From assembly GCA_964418745.1 (NCBI GenBank), contig CAYQMX010000020.1, forward strand, positions 1-64,000: a DNA stretch of 64,000 bases, read 5' to 3'. The notes beneath the pieces are model-generated. The model saw only the letters and a list, made by a program, of their open reading frames with translations. It was not told the origin of the DNA and made no database searches. A program made the translations under genes and the position numbers. This document shows, in pieces, positions 32,446 through 40,634 of this stretch (its first letter is position 1; each line of letters starts with the position of its first letter). This DNA is from Scleromatobacter sp964418745. GTDB taxonomy: Bacteria > Pseudomonadota > Gammaproteobacteria > Burkholderiales > Burkholderiaceae_C.

Positions 32446-33306
32446 ATGTTTGTGATCGTCGGCTGGGTCGTCGCGCTGGCTTGCATCTTCGGCGTGTACA
32501 TCGCGCACGGGGGCAACATCCACGTGATCCTGCACGCCCTCCCCTTCGAGATGATCACCATCTTCGGGGCGGCCGGCGGCGCCTTCCTGGCCAACAACCA
32601 GATGAAGGTGGTCAAGAGCTCGCTCAAGGGCATCGGCCAGTGCTTCAAGGGCAGCAAGTTCAACAAGGCGCGCTACATGGAGCTGCTGGCGCTGCTGTAC
32701 GACATCCTGCAGAAGGCGCGCAAGGAAGGCCTGATGTCCATCGAGAAGGACGTCGAGGACCCGCACAGCTCGGCGCTGTTCCAGAAGTACGCCATCGTCG
32801 GCAACGACCACCACGTGGTGGAGTTCGTCACCGACTACCTGCGCATGATGGTCTCGGGCAACCTGAATGCCCACGAGATCGAGTCGCTGATGGACTCCGA
32901 GATCGAGACCCACCACAACGAGGAACACGCGGCCGTGGCCGCCATCGGCCGGCTGGCCGGCGGCCTGCCGGCGTTCGGCATCGTCGCGGCCGTGCTGGGC
33001 GTCGTCAACACCATGGGCTCGGTGGGCCAGCCCCCGGCGGTGCTGGGCGGCATGATCGGCTCGGCGCTGGTGGGCACCTTCCTGGGCATCCTGCTGGCCT
33101 ACGGCTTCGTCGAGCCGCTGGGCGGCCTGCTGGAGCAGAAGGTGGAGGACGCCGGCAAGGAACTGCAGTGCATCAAGACCACGCTGCTGGCCTCCATGCA
33201 GGGCTACGCCCCGCAGGTGGCGATCGAGTTCGGCCGCAAGGTGCTGTACTCGCCCGACCGCCCGACCTTCACCGAGCTGGAAAGCCACGTGAAGGGCAAG
33301 AAGTGA
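32446..33306 (+). CDS. motA: Flagellar motor stator protein MotA
   Basis: MotA (286 aa) forms, with MotB, the proton-driven stator. Four TM helices are visible: two at the N terminus (VIVGWVVALACIFGVYIAHG and the HALPFEMITIFGAAGGAFLA segment) and two near residues 165-225 (GGLPAFGIVAAVLGVVNTMG; IGSALVGTFLGILLAYGFVE). The cytoplasmic loop between them carries charged residues that contact FliG. Length and order are typical. motB follows after 17 bp. Confidence 0.97.
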   Translation: MFVIVGWVVALACIFGVYIAHGGNIHVILHALPFEMITIFGAAGGAFLANNQMKVVKSSLKGIGQCFKGSKFNKARYMELLALLYDILQKARKEGLMSIEKDVEDPHSSALFQKYAIVGNDHHVVEFVTDYLRMMVSGNLNAHEIESLMDSEIETHHNEEHAAVAAIGRLAGGLPAFGIVAAVLGVVNTMGSVGQPPAVLGGMIGSALVGTFLGILLAYGFVEPLGGLLEQKVEDAGKELQCIKTTLLASMQGYAPQVAIEFGRKVLYSPDRPTFTELESHVKGKK

Positions 33307-33323
33307 AGCACGGGAAGTAGGCC

Positions 33324-34292
33324 ATGGCCGGCGATTCGAAGAAGCTCCAGCCGATCATCATCAAGCGCGTCAAGAAGGGCGGCCATGCCGTCCACGGCGG
33401 CGCCTGGAAGATCGCCTACGCCGACTTCGTGACGGCGATGATGGCCTTCTTCCTGCTGATGTGGCTGCTGGGATCGACCACCGACGGCGACAAGAAGGGC
33501 ATCGCCGACTATTTCCAGTCGCCGCTCAAGATCGCGATGGCCGGCGGCTCCGGCTCGGGCGACTCGAACTCGGTGCTCAAGGGCGGCGGCGAGAGCCTGA
33601 CCTCCACGGTCGGCCAGGTCAAGAAGGGCGACGTCGAGGCGGCGCGCAACACGATCAACCTGCACAAGCTCAAGGCCGAACAGACGCGCGCCGAAGTGGC
33701 GCGCCTGGAAGACCTGAAGCAGGAGATCCAGCAGAAGCTGCAGAGCAACGAGAAGCTCAAGGAGCTCAGCTCGCAGATCCGCCTGGACATGACGCGCGAC
33801 GGCTTGCGCATCCAGATCGTCGACGACCAGAACCGGCCGATGTTCGCCTCGGGCTCGGCCAGCATCGCCCCCTACATGAAGGACCTGCTGCGCGAGATCG
33901 GCTCGGTGCTGACCGAGGTGCCCAACCGGCTCACGCTCGAAGGCCACACCGACGCCCAGCCGTTTCCGGGCGGTGATCGCGGCTACAGCAACTGGGAACT
34001 GTCGTCCGACCGCGCCAACGCGTCGCGGCGCGAGCTGATCACCGGCGGCCTGGCCGAGGATCGCGTCCTGCGGGTGCAGGGGCTGGCCTCCAGCCAGCCC
34101 TTCGACGACAAGAACCCGCTGGCGCCGACCAACCGACGCATCAGCATCATCGTGATGAACCGCGAGGCGGAAGACCGGATGTTCCGCACCGACCCCGACA
34201 AGGTGGCCCCGGATGGCGCGGATTCTCCGGCCTCGGCTGCGACAAATTCCACTGCGCCGGCGGCCGCCGACTCAAGCGCCCCCTCCCACTGA
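33324..34292 (+). CDS. motB: Flagellar motor protein MotB
   Basis: MotB (322 aa) carries the proton-binding aspartate of the stator. The single TM helix includes D34 (AYADFVTAMMAFFLLMWLL). A charged periplasmic linker and an OmpA-like peptidoglycan-binding domain follow (RLTLEGHTDAQPFPGGDRGY; NWELSSDRANASRRELI). The C-terminal 35 residues are Ala/Ser-rich. It is co-transcribed with motA. Confidence 0.97.
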   Translation: MAGDSKKLQPIIIKRVKKGGHAVHGGAWKIAYADFVTAMMAFFLLMWLLGSTTDGDKKGIADYFQSPLKIAMAGGSGSGDSNSVLKGGGESLTSTVGQVKKGDVEAARNTINLHKLKAEQTRAEVARLEDLKQEIQQKLQSNEKLKELSSQIRLDMTRDGLRIQIVDDQNRPMFASGSASIAPYMKDLLREIGSVLTEVPNRLTLEGHTDAQPFPGGDRGYSNWELSSDRANASRRELITGGLAEDRVLRVQGLASSQPFDDKNPLAPTNRRISIIVMNREAEDRMFRTDPDKVAPDGADSPASAATNSTAPAAADSSAPSH

Positions 34293-34328
34293 CCGATAAC
34301 ACTGCAGAACTTCGCCCCTGAGGACACC

Positions 34329-34727
34329 ATGAGCAATCCAACCGACCTTAAATTCCTTGTCGTCGACGACTTCTCGACCATGCGCCGCATCGTGCGCGGT
34401 CTGCTGAAGGAGATGGGCTGCAACAACTGCGAGGAAGCCGAGGACGGCCAGGTCGCGCTCAACATGCTCCGGGCCGCGAAGTTCGACTTCGTCGTCTCGG
34501 ACATCAACATGCCCAACATGAACGGGTTCGACCTGCTCAAGGCGATCAAGGCCGACGAATCGCTCAAGCACCTGCCGGTGCTGATGGTCACGGCCGAGGC
34601 GCGCAAGGAAGACATCGTGCTCGCCGCCCAGTCGGGCGCCGCCGGCTACATCGTCAAGCCCTTCACCAAGGCCACCTTGGAAGAGAAGGTGCAGAAGATC
34701 ATGCAAAAACTGGCGGCCACCGCCTGA
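34329..34727 (+). CDS. cheY: Chemotaxis response regulator CheY
   Basis: CheY (132 aa), a single receiver domain that switches the motor when phosphorylated. The acidic pocket is D13-D14, the phosphoacceptor is D58 (VVSDINMPNMNGF), and the conserved lysine lies in YIVKPFTKATL. It closely follows the enterobacterial CheY pattern and is 14 bp upstream of cheZ, which marks it as the motor-binding CheY of the two in this window. Confidence 0.95.
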   Translation: MSNPTDLKFLVVDDFSTMRRIVRGLLKEMGCNNCEEAEDGQVALNMLRAAKFDFVVSDINMPNMNGFDLLKAIKADESLKHLPVLMVTAEARKEDIVLAAQSGAAGYIVKPFTKATLEEKVQKIMQKLAATA

Positions 34728-34741
34728 CCCGGGAGCGGATC

Positions 34742-35374
34742 ATGAAAATGGAAGATATCGCCAACATGAGGCCGGCCGACGCATTGGCGGTCTCTCCCGA
34801 GGTGTTCCAGCAGCTGGGCAGCATCACCCGCCTGCTGCACGACACGATGCAGCAACTGGGCGTCATGCCCAAGCTGCAGATCGCCACCGACGGCCTGCCC
34901 GACGCGCGCAGCCGCCTGAGCTACATCGCCTCGAAGACGGCCGACGCGGCCAACAAGGTGCTCAACACGGTCGATGCGGCCAAGAACGAGCACCGCCAGA
35001 TCTCCGAAGCCACCCGCGCAATGGCCCAGCTGATCGTCGCCGACCCGGTCAAGGCCGTGGCCTCGGGCGCCGTGATGAACTTCGTGCACGAGGTCGAAGC
35101 CTCGACCAAGCGCATCGACGACCATCTGACCGACATCATGATGGCGCAGGACTTCCACGACCTGACCGGCCAGGTGGTGGCCAAGGTGGTGACGCTGGCC
35201 AACGACCTGGAAGACAGCCTCGTCAAGCTGCTGATCCAGGTGGTGCCCGAAGGCGTGCGCGAACAGGTGGACCCGAGCGTTCTGAACGGCCCGGTCGTCA
35301 ACCCGGAAGGCCGCACCGACGTGGTCTCCGACCAGGGTGAAGTGGACGACCTGCTGGCGAGCCTCGGGTTCTGA
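34742..35374 (+). CDS. cheZ: CheY-P phosphatase CheZ
   Basis: CheZ (210 aa) removes phosphate from CheY. The active-site helix reads AQDFHDLTGQVVAKV with catalytic D140 and Q144 (DxxxQ). The C-terminal CheY-binding tail EVDDLLASLGF is intact. The protein is helical throughout. It follows cheY by 14 bp and ends before a terminator. Confidence 0.96.
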   Translation: MKMEDIANMRPADALAVSPEVFQQLGSITRLLHDTMQQLGVMPKLQIATDGLPDARSRLSYIASKTADAANKVLNTVDAAKNEHRQISEATRAMAQLIVADPVKAVASGAVMNFVHEVEASTKRIDDHLTDIMMAQDFHDLTGQVVAKVVTLANDLEDSLVKLLIQVVPEGVREQVDPSVLNGPVVNPEGRTDVVSDQGEVDDLLASLGF

Positions 35375-35395
35375 GTTCCCCCGACCGTTCGAACG

Positions 35396-35424
35396 ATGCC
35401 CGCGCCTCGCGGGCATTGCATTTT
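35396..35424 (+). terminator. Intrinsic terminator after cheZ
   Basis: A perfect 9-bp stem (ATGCCCGCG 35396-35404, CGCGGGCAT 35408-35416) with a 3-nt loop, followed by TGCATTTT, 22 bp after the cheZ stop. Confidence 0.88.
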
Positions 35425-35468
35425 CCGGGGCAGGCGCGTGGCCACGGGGGCCGGCGTCGCCTGCTGCC

Positions 35469-36104
35469 CTACTCGCCCACCAGGCCGTTGCGGATCGCGT
35501 AGACCGTCAACTCGGAGTTGTTGGTCAGCGCCAGCTTCTCCAGCACCCGCGCCCGGTACACGCTGACCGTCTTGGGCGACAGCGTGAGTTCGCTGGCGAT
35601 GTCGGACAGCCGCTTGCCCGAGGCGATCATCACCAGGGTCTGCAGCTCGCGGTCGGACAGCTTCTCGTGAGCGTGCGCCACTTCGGGGGCGGTCAGGCTC
35701 TCGACGAGCATCTGCGCGATGTCGGGGGTGACGAACTTGCGGCCCTGCGACACCGTGCGCACCGCAGTGACGAGCTGCTGCGGGTCGCCGCCCTTGTTGA
35801 CGTAGCCGTAGGCGCCGGCGCGCAGCGCGCGGATCGCGTACTGGTCTTCCGGATACATGCTGCAGATCAGCACCTTCATCGTGGTGCCCTCGTCCTTGAG
35901 CACGGCCAGCACGTCCAGGCCGCTGCGGCCCGGCATGTTGATGTCGAGCACCAGCACGTCGCAGGTGGTGGCCCGCAGCAGCGTGCGCAGCTCGGGGTAG
36001 TCGCCGGCCTCGCCCACCACCTCGATGTCGGGCGCGTCGGACAGCGTGTCGCGGATGCCGCGCCGGATGAGGGCGTGGTCGTCGCAGAGGATGACACGGA
36101 TCAT
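35469..36104 (-). CDS. NarL/LuxR-type response regulator
   Basis: A 211-aa DNA-binding response regulator. The receiver domain has D8-D9 and phosphoacceptor D54 (VLVLDINMPGRSGLDVL). A LuxR-type helix-turn-helix is at about 145-205 (LSDRELQTLVMIASGKRLSD; ELTLSPKTVSVYRARVLEKL). The ATG at 36104 overlaps the stop of the kinase gene (ATGA), so the kinase upstream is its cognate partner. It points against motAB-cheYZ. Targets are unknown. Confidence 0.93.
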   Translation of the reverse strand: MIRVILCDDHALIRRGIRDTLSDAPDIEVVGEAGDYPELRTLLRATTCDVLVLDINMPGRSGLDVLAVLKDEGTTMKVLICSMYPEDQYAIRALRAGAYGYVNKGGDPQQLVTAVRTVSQGRKFVTPDIAQMLVESLTAPEVAHAHEKLSDRELQTLVMIASGKRLSDIASELTLSPKTVSVYRARVLEKLALTNNSELTVYAIRNGLVGE

Positions 36105-37276
36105 AGGTCTCCCCAAACCGATGGATCGTCGGAATCTTCGAAGGGCGCATGGCCGTCGTCGGCGTCGGGCCCGAATTCCGAGGCGTAGCCGACGGCGTCG
36201 GCCAACGGTACGGACAGGATCAGCGTGGTGCCCTGGGTGCCGCTGGACAGGTCCACCCAGCCGCCGACGGTGGAGGCGCGCTCGTGCAGCCCGCGGATGC
36301 CGAAGCTGCGCGCCTTGCCCAGGTCGGCGCCGCGCAGGCCGACGCCGTTGTCGCTGACCTCCAGCGACAGCACGCCCCCGGCCAGCGACAGGTCGATGCT
36401 GACCCGGCTCGCGTTGGCGTGCTTGGTGATGTTGGTGAGCGCCTCCTGCGCGGTGCGGTAGGCCACCAGCGGCACGCCCGAGGGCAGTTGCATCGTCTCG
36501 TGGCTGGTTCGGAAGGTGCAGGCGACGTTGGTGCGCTTCTCGAAGCGGGAGGCCATCCATTGCAGCGCGGCCACCAGGCCCTGCTCCAGGATCGCCGGGT
36601 GCAGGTTGTGCATGATCCGCTTGCTGGACTCGATGGCGTGAGTGACCACTTCCAGCGCGGCCTGCGCCCGCTGTTGCACCTGCACATCGCTGGCGTGACG
36701 AACTATCCAGGCGAGGTCGAACTTCAGGGCGGTCAGCGAGCCGCCGACGTCGTCGTGGATCTCGCGCGCGATGGCGGCGCGTTCATTGTCGACGCTGGTC
36801 TGCAGGTGCTGCGCGAGCTCGGACAGGCGCTGGCGCGATTGCGCCAGCTGGTGGTCGGCGCGCTCGCGCGCCAGGCGCGCCTCATGGGCGTCGATCGCGT
36901 GTTCGACGGCCGGTGCGAGGCGGGCCAGGTTGGCCTTGAGCAGGTAGTCGCTGGCGCCGTTGCGCATCGCGGCCACCGCCACGTCCTCGCCGATCTCGCC
37001 GGAGATGAGGATGAACGGCAGCGGGCGCTCGCGCGTCTTGACCATCTCCAGCGCCGCCAGGCCCGAGAACCCCGGCACGTTGAAGTCGGACAGCACGATG
37101 TCCCAGTCGTCCTCGAGCGCCGCCCGGAAGGCCGGCTCGGAGTCGACCCGCATCGTCTCGACCTGGGTGCCGCCGCGACGCAGGTGCGCCATCTCGAGCT
37201 CGTGATCGAGTTCCGAATCCTCCAGGTGCAGCACCCGCAGGGCGCTGCGGCGGACTGGCGCGGCTTGGGATGGCAT
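36101..37276 (-). CDS. Hybrid sensor: N-terminal receiver plus HisKA_3 histidine kinase
   Basis: A 391-aa cytoplasmic kinase without a membrane segment. A receiver domain (about 12-130, phosphoacceptor D64 in DIVLSDFNVPGFSG) precedes a HisKA_3 dimerisation domain with the phosphoacceptor H174 (IAREIHDDVGGSL) and a HATPase_c domain (TAQEALTNITKHANASRVSI; VSDNGVGLRGADL). The unusual receiver-first order means that another kinase probably controls it. The acidic C-terminal tail (EFGPDADDGHAPFEDSDDPS) is extra. It is coupled to the NarL-type regulator. Confidence 0.92.
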   Translation of the reverse strand: MPSQAAPVRRSALRVLHLEDSELDHELEMAHLRRGGTQVETMRVDSEPAFRAALEDDWDIVLSDFNVPGFSGLAALEMVKTRERPLPFILISGEIGEDVAVAAMRNGASDYLLKANLARLAPAVEHAIDAHEARLARERADHQLAQSRQRLSELAQHLQTSVDNERAAIAREIHDDVGGSLTALKFDLAWIVRHASDVQVQQRAQAALEVVTHAIESSKRIMHNLHPAILEQGLVAALQWMASRFEKRTNVACTFRTSHETMQLPSGVPLVAYRTAQEALTNITKHANASRVSIDLSLAGGVLSLEVSDNGVGLRGADLGKARSFGIRGLHERASTVGGWVDLSSGTQGTTLILSVPLADAVGYASEFGPDADDGHAPFEDSDDPSVWGDL

Positions 37277-37451
37277 GCGCAGAGTGTATCCGCCGGTTTC
37301 AGTGCCACCCGGTCGCCTCCAGGGGGGTTTCGGGGCCCGGATTCGACGCCCGGAACGGAACTAGCCCACGCATAAGCAGAAATGCAGGGGGATTTCTGTC
37401 GTGATCTCCTCAATGTCGGGGGGGCATGTGCCGAAGAATCAAGCGCAATCC

Positions 37452-37478
37452 CCAAGGGTTTGAAGGCGCGACCGATGC
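37452..37478 (+). promoter_or_regulatory. Weak candidate sigma-28 promoter for the cheZ-like/cheY/cheA operon
   Basis: CCAAGGGT (37452-37459), an 11-bp spacer and ACCGATGC (37471-37478) show partial matches to the TCAAG and CCGAT core of the other elements here. It is correctly placed 40 bp before the operon, but match quality is modest. Confidence 0.35.
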
Positions 37479-37517
37479 CTTGCCCGAAGAACACAACATC
37501 CATTGCTTGGAGCCACG

Positions 37518-37976
37518 ATGCTGACGAGTGACGCCCAGAACCCATCGCCCGGCGGAGGCCTGCCGCTGGTCGCGGCGGCAGACCTTCAGGATCACCTGAT
37601 GGTCGCCTCGCACGACCTCGAACGCCTGCAACGCCTGCTCGAGGACGCCGGCGAGGCGCTGATGGGCCATTTCTACGGTGCGTCGAACCAGATGAACGTG
37701 CTCAGGGACGAGGCGCCGAAGGTCAACCTGGACGTCGCGCCGATCCGCGAAGCCCTGCAGAGCCTGGCCGGCGCGATCACCGCGCTGCAGTTCCAGGACA
37801 TGGCCACCCAGTTGATCGCGCACACCCAACGCCGGCTGCGCAACTGCGCCGACCGGATCGCGCGCGACGCGATGGGCGACGACGAGGATGGCGAAGCCAT
37901 CGTCGAGGACGCCCCGATGCGACCGAACCCGGTGACGCAGGACGAGATGGACGCTGGCTCCATCGACCTGTTCTGA
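37518..37976 (+). CDS. Compact CheZ-like chemotaxis protein
   Basis: A 152-aa mostly helical acidic protein. One helix carries ALQFQDMATQLIAHT, with D94 and Q98 in the DxxxQ arrangement of CheZ catalysis. The C terminus (VTQDEMDAGSIDLF) resembles the CheY-binding tail of CheZ. The start at ATG 37518 follows GGAG; an upstream TTG is less likely. It is the first gene before a second cheY and cheA, so a phosphatase acting on that CheY is a reasonable inference. It is much shorter than CheZ proper (210 aa). Confidence 0.7.
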   Translation: MLTSDAQNPSPGGGLPLVAAADLQDHLMVASHDLERLQRLLEDAGEALMGHFYGASNQMNVLRDEAPKVNLDVAPIREALQSLAGAITALQFQDMATQLIAHTQRRLRNCADRIARDAMGDDEDGEAIVEDAPMRPNPVTQDEMDAGSIDLF

Positions 37977-38025
37977 CCTGACTCCCCCTTCAAGCCCTTA
38001 TTCAAGACCCCTCCGGAGAACTGCA

Positions 38026-38388
38026 ATGCACACGATTCTTGCCGTGGACGACTCCCCTTCGATGCGCCAGATGGTGGCGTTCACCCTGAAGAACGCCGGT
38101 TTCAACGTCATTGAAGCCGTCGACGGCCAGGATGCGTTCGAGAAGTCCACCCAACGCGACTACAACCTCGTGCTGACCGACCAGAACATGCCCCGCATGG
38201 ACGGCATCAGCCTGACGAAGAAGCTGCGCGAGAACCCGAAGTTCAAGCAGACCCCGATCCTGATCCTGACCACCGAGTCCAGCGACCAGATGAAGATGGC
38301 CGGCCGCGCCGCGGGCGCCACCGGCTGGCTGGTCAAGCCCTTCGATCCGGCCAAGCTGATCGAGGTCATCGGCAAGGTCGTGCGCTGA
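38026..38388 (+). CDS. CheY-like response regulator (second copy)
   Basis: A 120-aa stand-alone receiver domain. The acidic pocket is D8-D9, phosphoacceptor D52 (VLTDQNMPRMDGI), with a conserved threonine (LILTTES) and lysine (WLVKPFDPAKL). It resembles the CheY of cheA-linked operons (TIAVDDSPSMRQMV type) more than the motor CheY at 34329. It is immediately upstream of cheA. It may be a phosphate sink or an additional output. Confidence 0.9.
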   Translation: MHTILAVDDSPSMRQMVAFTLKNAGFNVIEAVDGQDAFEKSTQRDYNLVLTDQNMPRMDGISLTKKLRENPKFKQTPILILTTESSDQMKMAGRAAGATGWLVKPFDPAKLIEVIGKVVR

Positions 38389-38445
38389 AAGCCCTGGCCC
38401 CCGCGCGAGGACAGGCAACAAGAATCCGGATCAGGAGTAAGAGTA

Positions 38446-40575
38446 ATGGGTGAGATCAGTAACAACAGCAGCTCGGCCGGCATCGACCTGAGCCAGTTCT
38501 ACCAGGTCTTCTTCGAGGAAGCCGGCGAGAACCTGGAGCTGATGGAGCAGAAGCTGCTGGAGCTCAACGTCGACGCCGCCGACGACGAGGAGATGAACGC
38601 CATCTTCCGTTGCGCGCACTCGGTCAAGGGCGGCGCCGCCACGTTCGGCTTCTCCGACGTGGCCGCGCTGACGCACCAGATGGAGACGCTGCTGGACAAG
38701 CTGCGCCGCCACGAACTGAACCCCACCTCGGCGATGGTGGACGTGCTGCTGGCCGCCGGCGACGCGCTGAAGGCGCAGCTCGCGGTGCACCAGGGTTCGG
38801 CCAGCACCGCCCCCGACACCAGCGAGCTGCTGTCTCGCATCCGCGCGATGGCCGAAGGCCAGGCGAGCGCCCCCGCGCCCAAGGCCGCCGCGCCCGTCGC
38901 CGCGCCGACGAGCACCAGCTCGACGCTGAAGTCGATGCCCGTGCCGAAGGCGCAGACGCGCGCCATCGAGCTGGTCGTCGGCCCGCTGGACAAGCCCGAG
39001 ACCGCCGATGCCCTGAGCGAGCTGTTCAAGGAAATCGAGGATCTCGGCACGATCGAACCGCTGGACGGCGGCCGCGCCGCGGACGGCATGCGCCGCTTCC
39101 GCGTGGTGACGACCACCTCCGACAACGAACTGCTGGACCTGTTCACGTTCCATGTGGCACGCGAGAAGATCCAGATGCGCGCCACCGACCCGGGCTTCGG
39201 CTTCTTCCCCGAGAACGCCGGCGCCCCGCCGGAAGAGAATCCGGTCGATCCGGGCTACGGCTTCTTCGAGCCGCTGCCCGAGAACGGCCCGGCCGAAGCC
39301 GCGCCGGCACCCACCGCCGCCGATGCCCATGAAGTCGCCGCGCCGGCCCCGGTGGCCGTGGCCGCCGCGCCCAAGGTCGCCGCGCGCCCGGACGCCAAGG
39401 CCAACGTGCCGTCGCCGGACCAGGCGACGCTGCGCGTGTCGATCGAGAAGGTCGACCAGCTGATCAACCTCGTCGGCGAACTCGTCATCACGCAGGCCAT
39501 GCTGGCCCAGAACAGCCGCGAAGGCCAGCTCAACCAGCAACTGCTGGCGGGCCTGACCGACCTCGAGCGCAACACCCGCGACCTGCAGGAAGCGGTCATG
39601 TCGATCCGGATGATTCCGATGTCGATGGTGTTCAACCGCTTCCCGCGCATGCTGCGCGACCTCGCCGCCAAGCTCGAGAAGAAGGTCGAGCTCGTCACGC
39701 AGGGCGAGGCGACCGAGCTGGACAAGAGCCTGGTCGAGAAGATCACCGACCCGCTGACCCACCTGGTGCGCAACTCCTGCGACCACGGCATCGAACTGCC
39801 GGCCGAACGGCTGGCCAAGGGCAAGCCCGAGCACGGCACCATCACGCTGGTCGCCTCGCACCAGGGCGGCTCCATCGTCATCGAGGTGCGCGACGACGGC
39901 AAGGGCCTGTCGCGCCAGAAGCTGATCAGCAAGGCCCGCGAGCGCGGCATCGACGCGCCCGACAGCATGACCGACCAGGAGGTCTACGCGCTGATCTTCG
40001 CGCCGGGCTTCTCGACCGCCGAGGTCGTGACCGATGTGTCCGGCCGCGGCGTCGGCATGGACGTGGTCAAGAAGAACATCACCTCGCTGGGCGGCACGGT
40101 GGAGATCGACTCCGCCGAGGGCTACGGCATGAGCGTGAAGGTTCGCCTGCCGCTGACGCTGGCCATCATGGATGGCATGAGCATCGGCGTCGGCGACGAG
40201 TGCTACATCCTGCCGCTGGCCTCGGTGGTCGAGTCGTTCCAGGTCGCCCCGGGGATGATCAAGACGATCGGCGGCTCCGGCCGCGTCGTCGAGGTGCGCG
40301 ACGAGTTCATGCCCGTCATCGACCTCGAGCGCGTCTTCGAGGTGCCGCGCTTCGACTTCGAGCACGTCAGCAACATCATGGTGGTCGTCGAAGCCGAGGG
40401 CGCCCGCGTGGCCCTGCTGGTCGACGAACTGCTGGGCCAGCAACAGGTGGTCGTGAAGAACCTGGAAGCCAACTACCGCAAGGTGCAGGACGTGTCCGGC
40501 GCCACGATCATGGGCGACGGCCGCGTCGCGCTGATCCTGGACACCGGATCGCTGGTGCGCCGCACCCGCCATTGA
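38446..40575 (+). CDS. cheA: Chemotaxis histidine kinase CheA
   Basis: CheA (709 aa) phosphorylates CheY in response to receptor state. P1 has the phosphoacceptor H58 (CAHSVKGGAATFGF). P2-like and linker sequence follows, with two near-identical short motifs (DPGFGFF and DPGYGFF). P3 dimerisation, P4 ATPase boxes (LVRNSCDHGIE, DDGKGLS, GRGVGMDVVKKN) and the P5 CheW-like domain complete it. All catalytic boxes are intact. The ATG at 38446 follows AGGAGTAAGA. Confidence 0.97.
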   Translation: MGEISNNSSSAGIDLSQFYQVFFEEAGENLELMEQKLLELNVDAADDEEMNAIFRCAHSVKGGAATFGFSDVAALTHQMETLLDKLRRHELNPTSAMVDVLLAAGDALKAQLAVHQGSASTAPDTSELLSRIRAMAEGQASAPAPKAAAPVAAPTSTSSTLKSMPVPKAQTRAIELVVGPLDKPETADALSELFKEIEDLGTIEPLDGGRAADGMRRFRVVTTTSDNELLDLFTFHVAREKIQMRATDPGFGFFPENAGAPPEENPVDPGYGFFEPLPENGPAEAAPAPTAADAHEVAAPAPVAVAAAPKVAARPDAKANVPSPDQATLRVSIEKVDQLINLVGELVITQAMLAQNSREGQLNQQLLAGLTDLERNTRDLQEAVMSIRMIPMSMVFNRFPRMLRDLAAKLEKKVELVTQGEATELDKSLVEKITDPLTHLVRNSCDHGIELPAERLAKGKPEHGTITLVASHQGGSIVIEVRDDGKGLSRQKLISKARERGIDAPDSMTDQEVYALIFAPGFSTAEVVTDVSGRGVGMDVVKKNITSLGGTVEIDSAEGYGMSVKVRLPLTLAIMDGMSIGVGDECYILPLASVVESFQVAPGMIKTIGGSGRVVEVRDEFMPVIDLERVFEVPRFDFEHVSNIMVVVEAEGARVALLVDELLGQQQVVVKNLEANYRKVQDVSGATIMGDGRVALILDTGSLVRRTRH

Positions 40576-40634
40576 GGCCCTCGGTGCAAGTCAAATCCGA
40601 ACGACATCCCGATTTCTTCTGAAACGGATTCCCC

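Noticed and set aside
38446..40575. Minus-strand open frame of about 710 codons opposite cheA
   Set aside because: It is a His/Asp/Gly-rich mirror of the cheA codons with no family features; cheA has all catalytic boxes intact.
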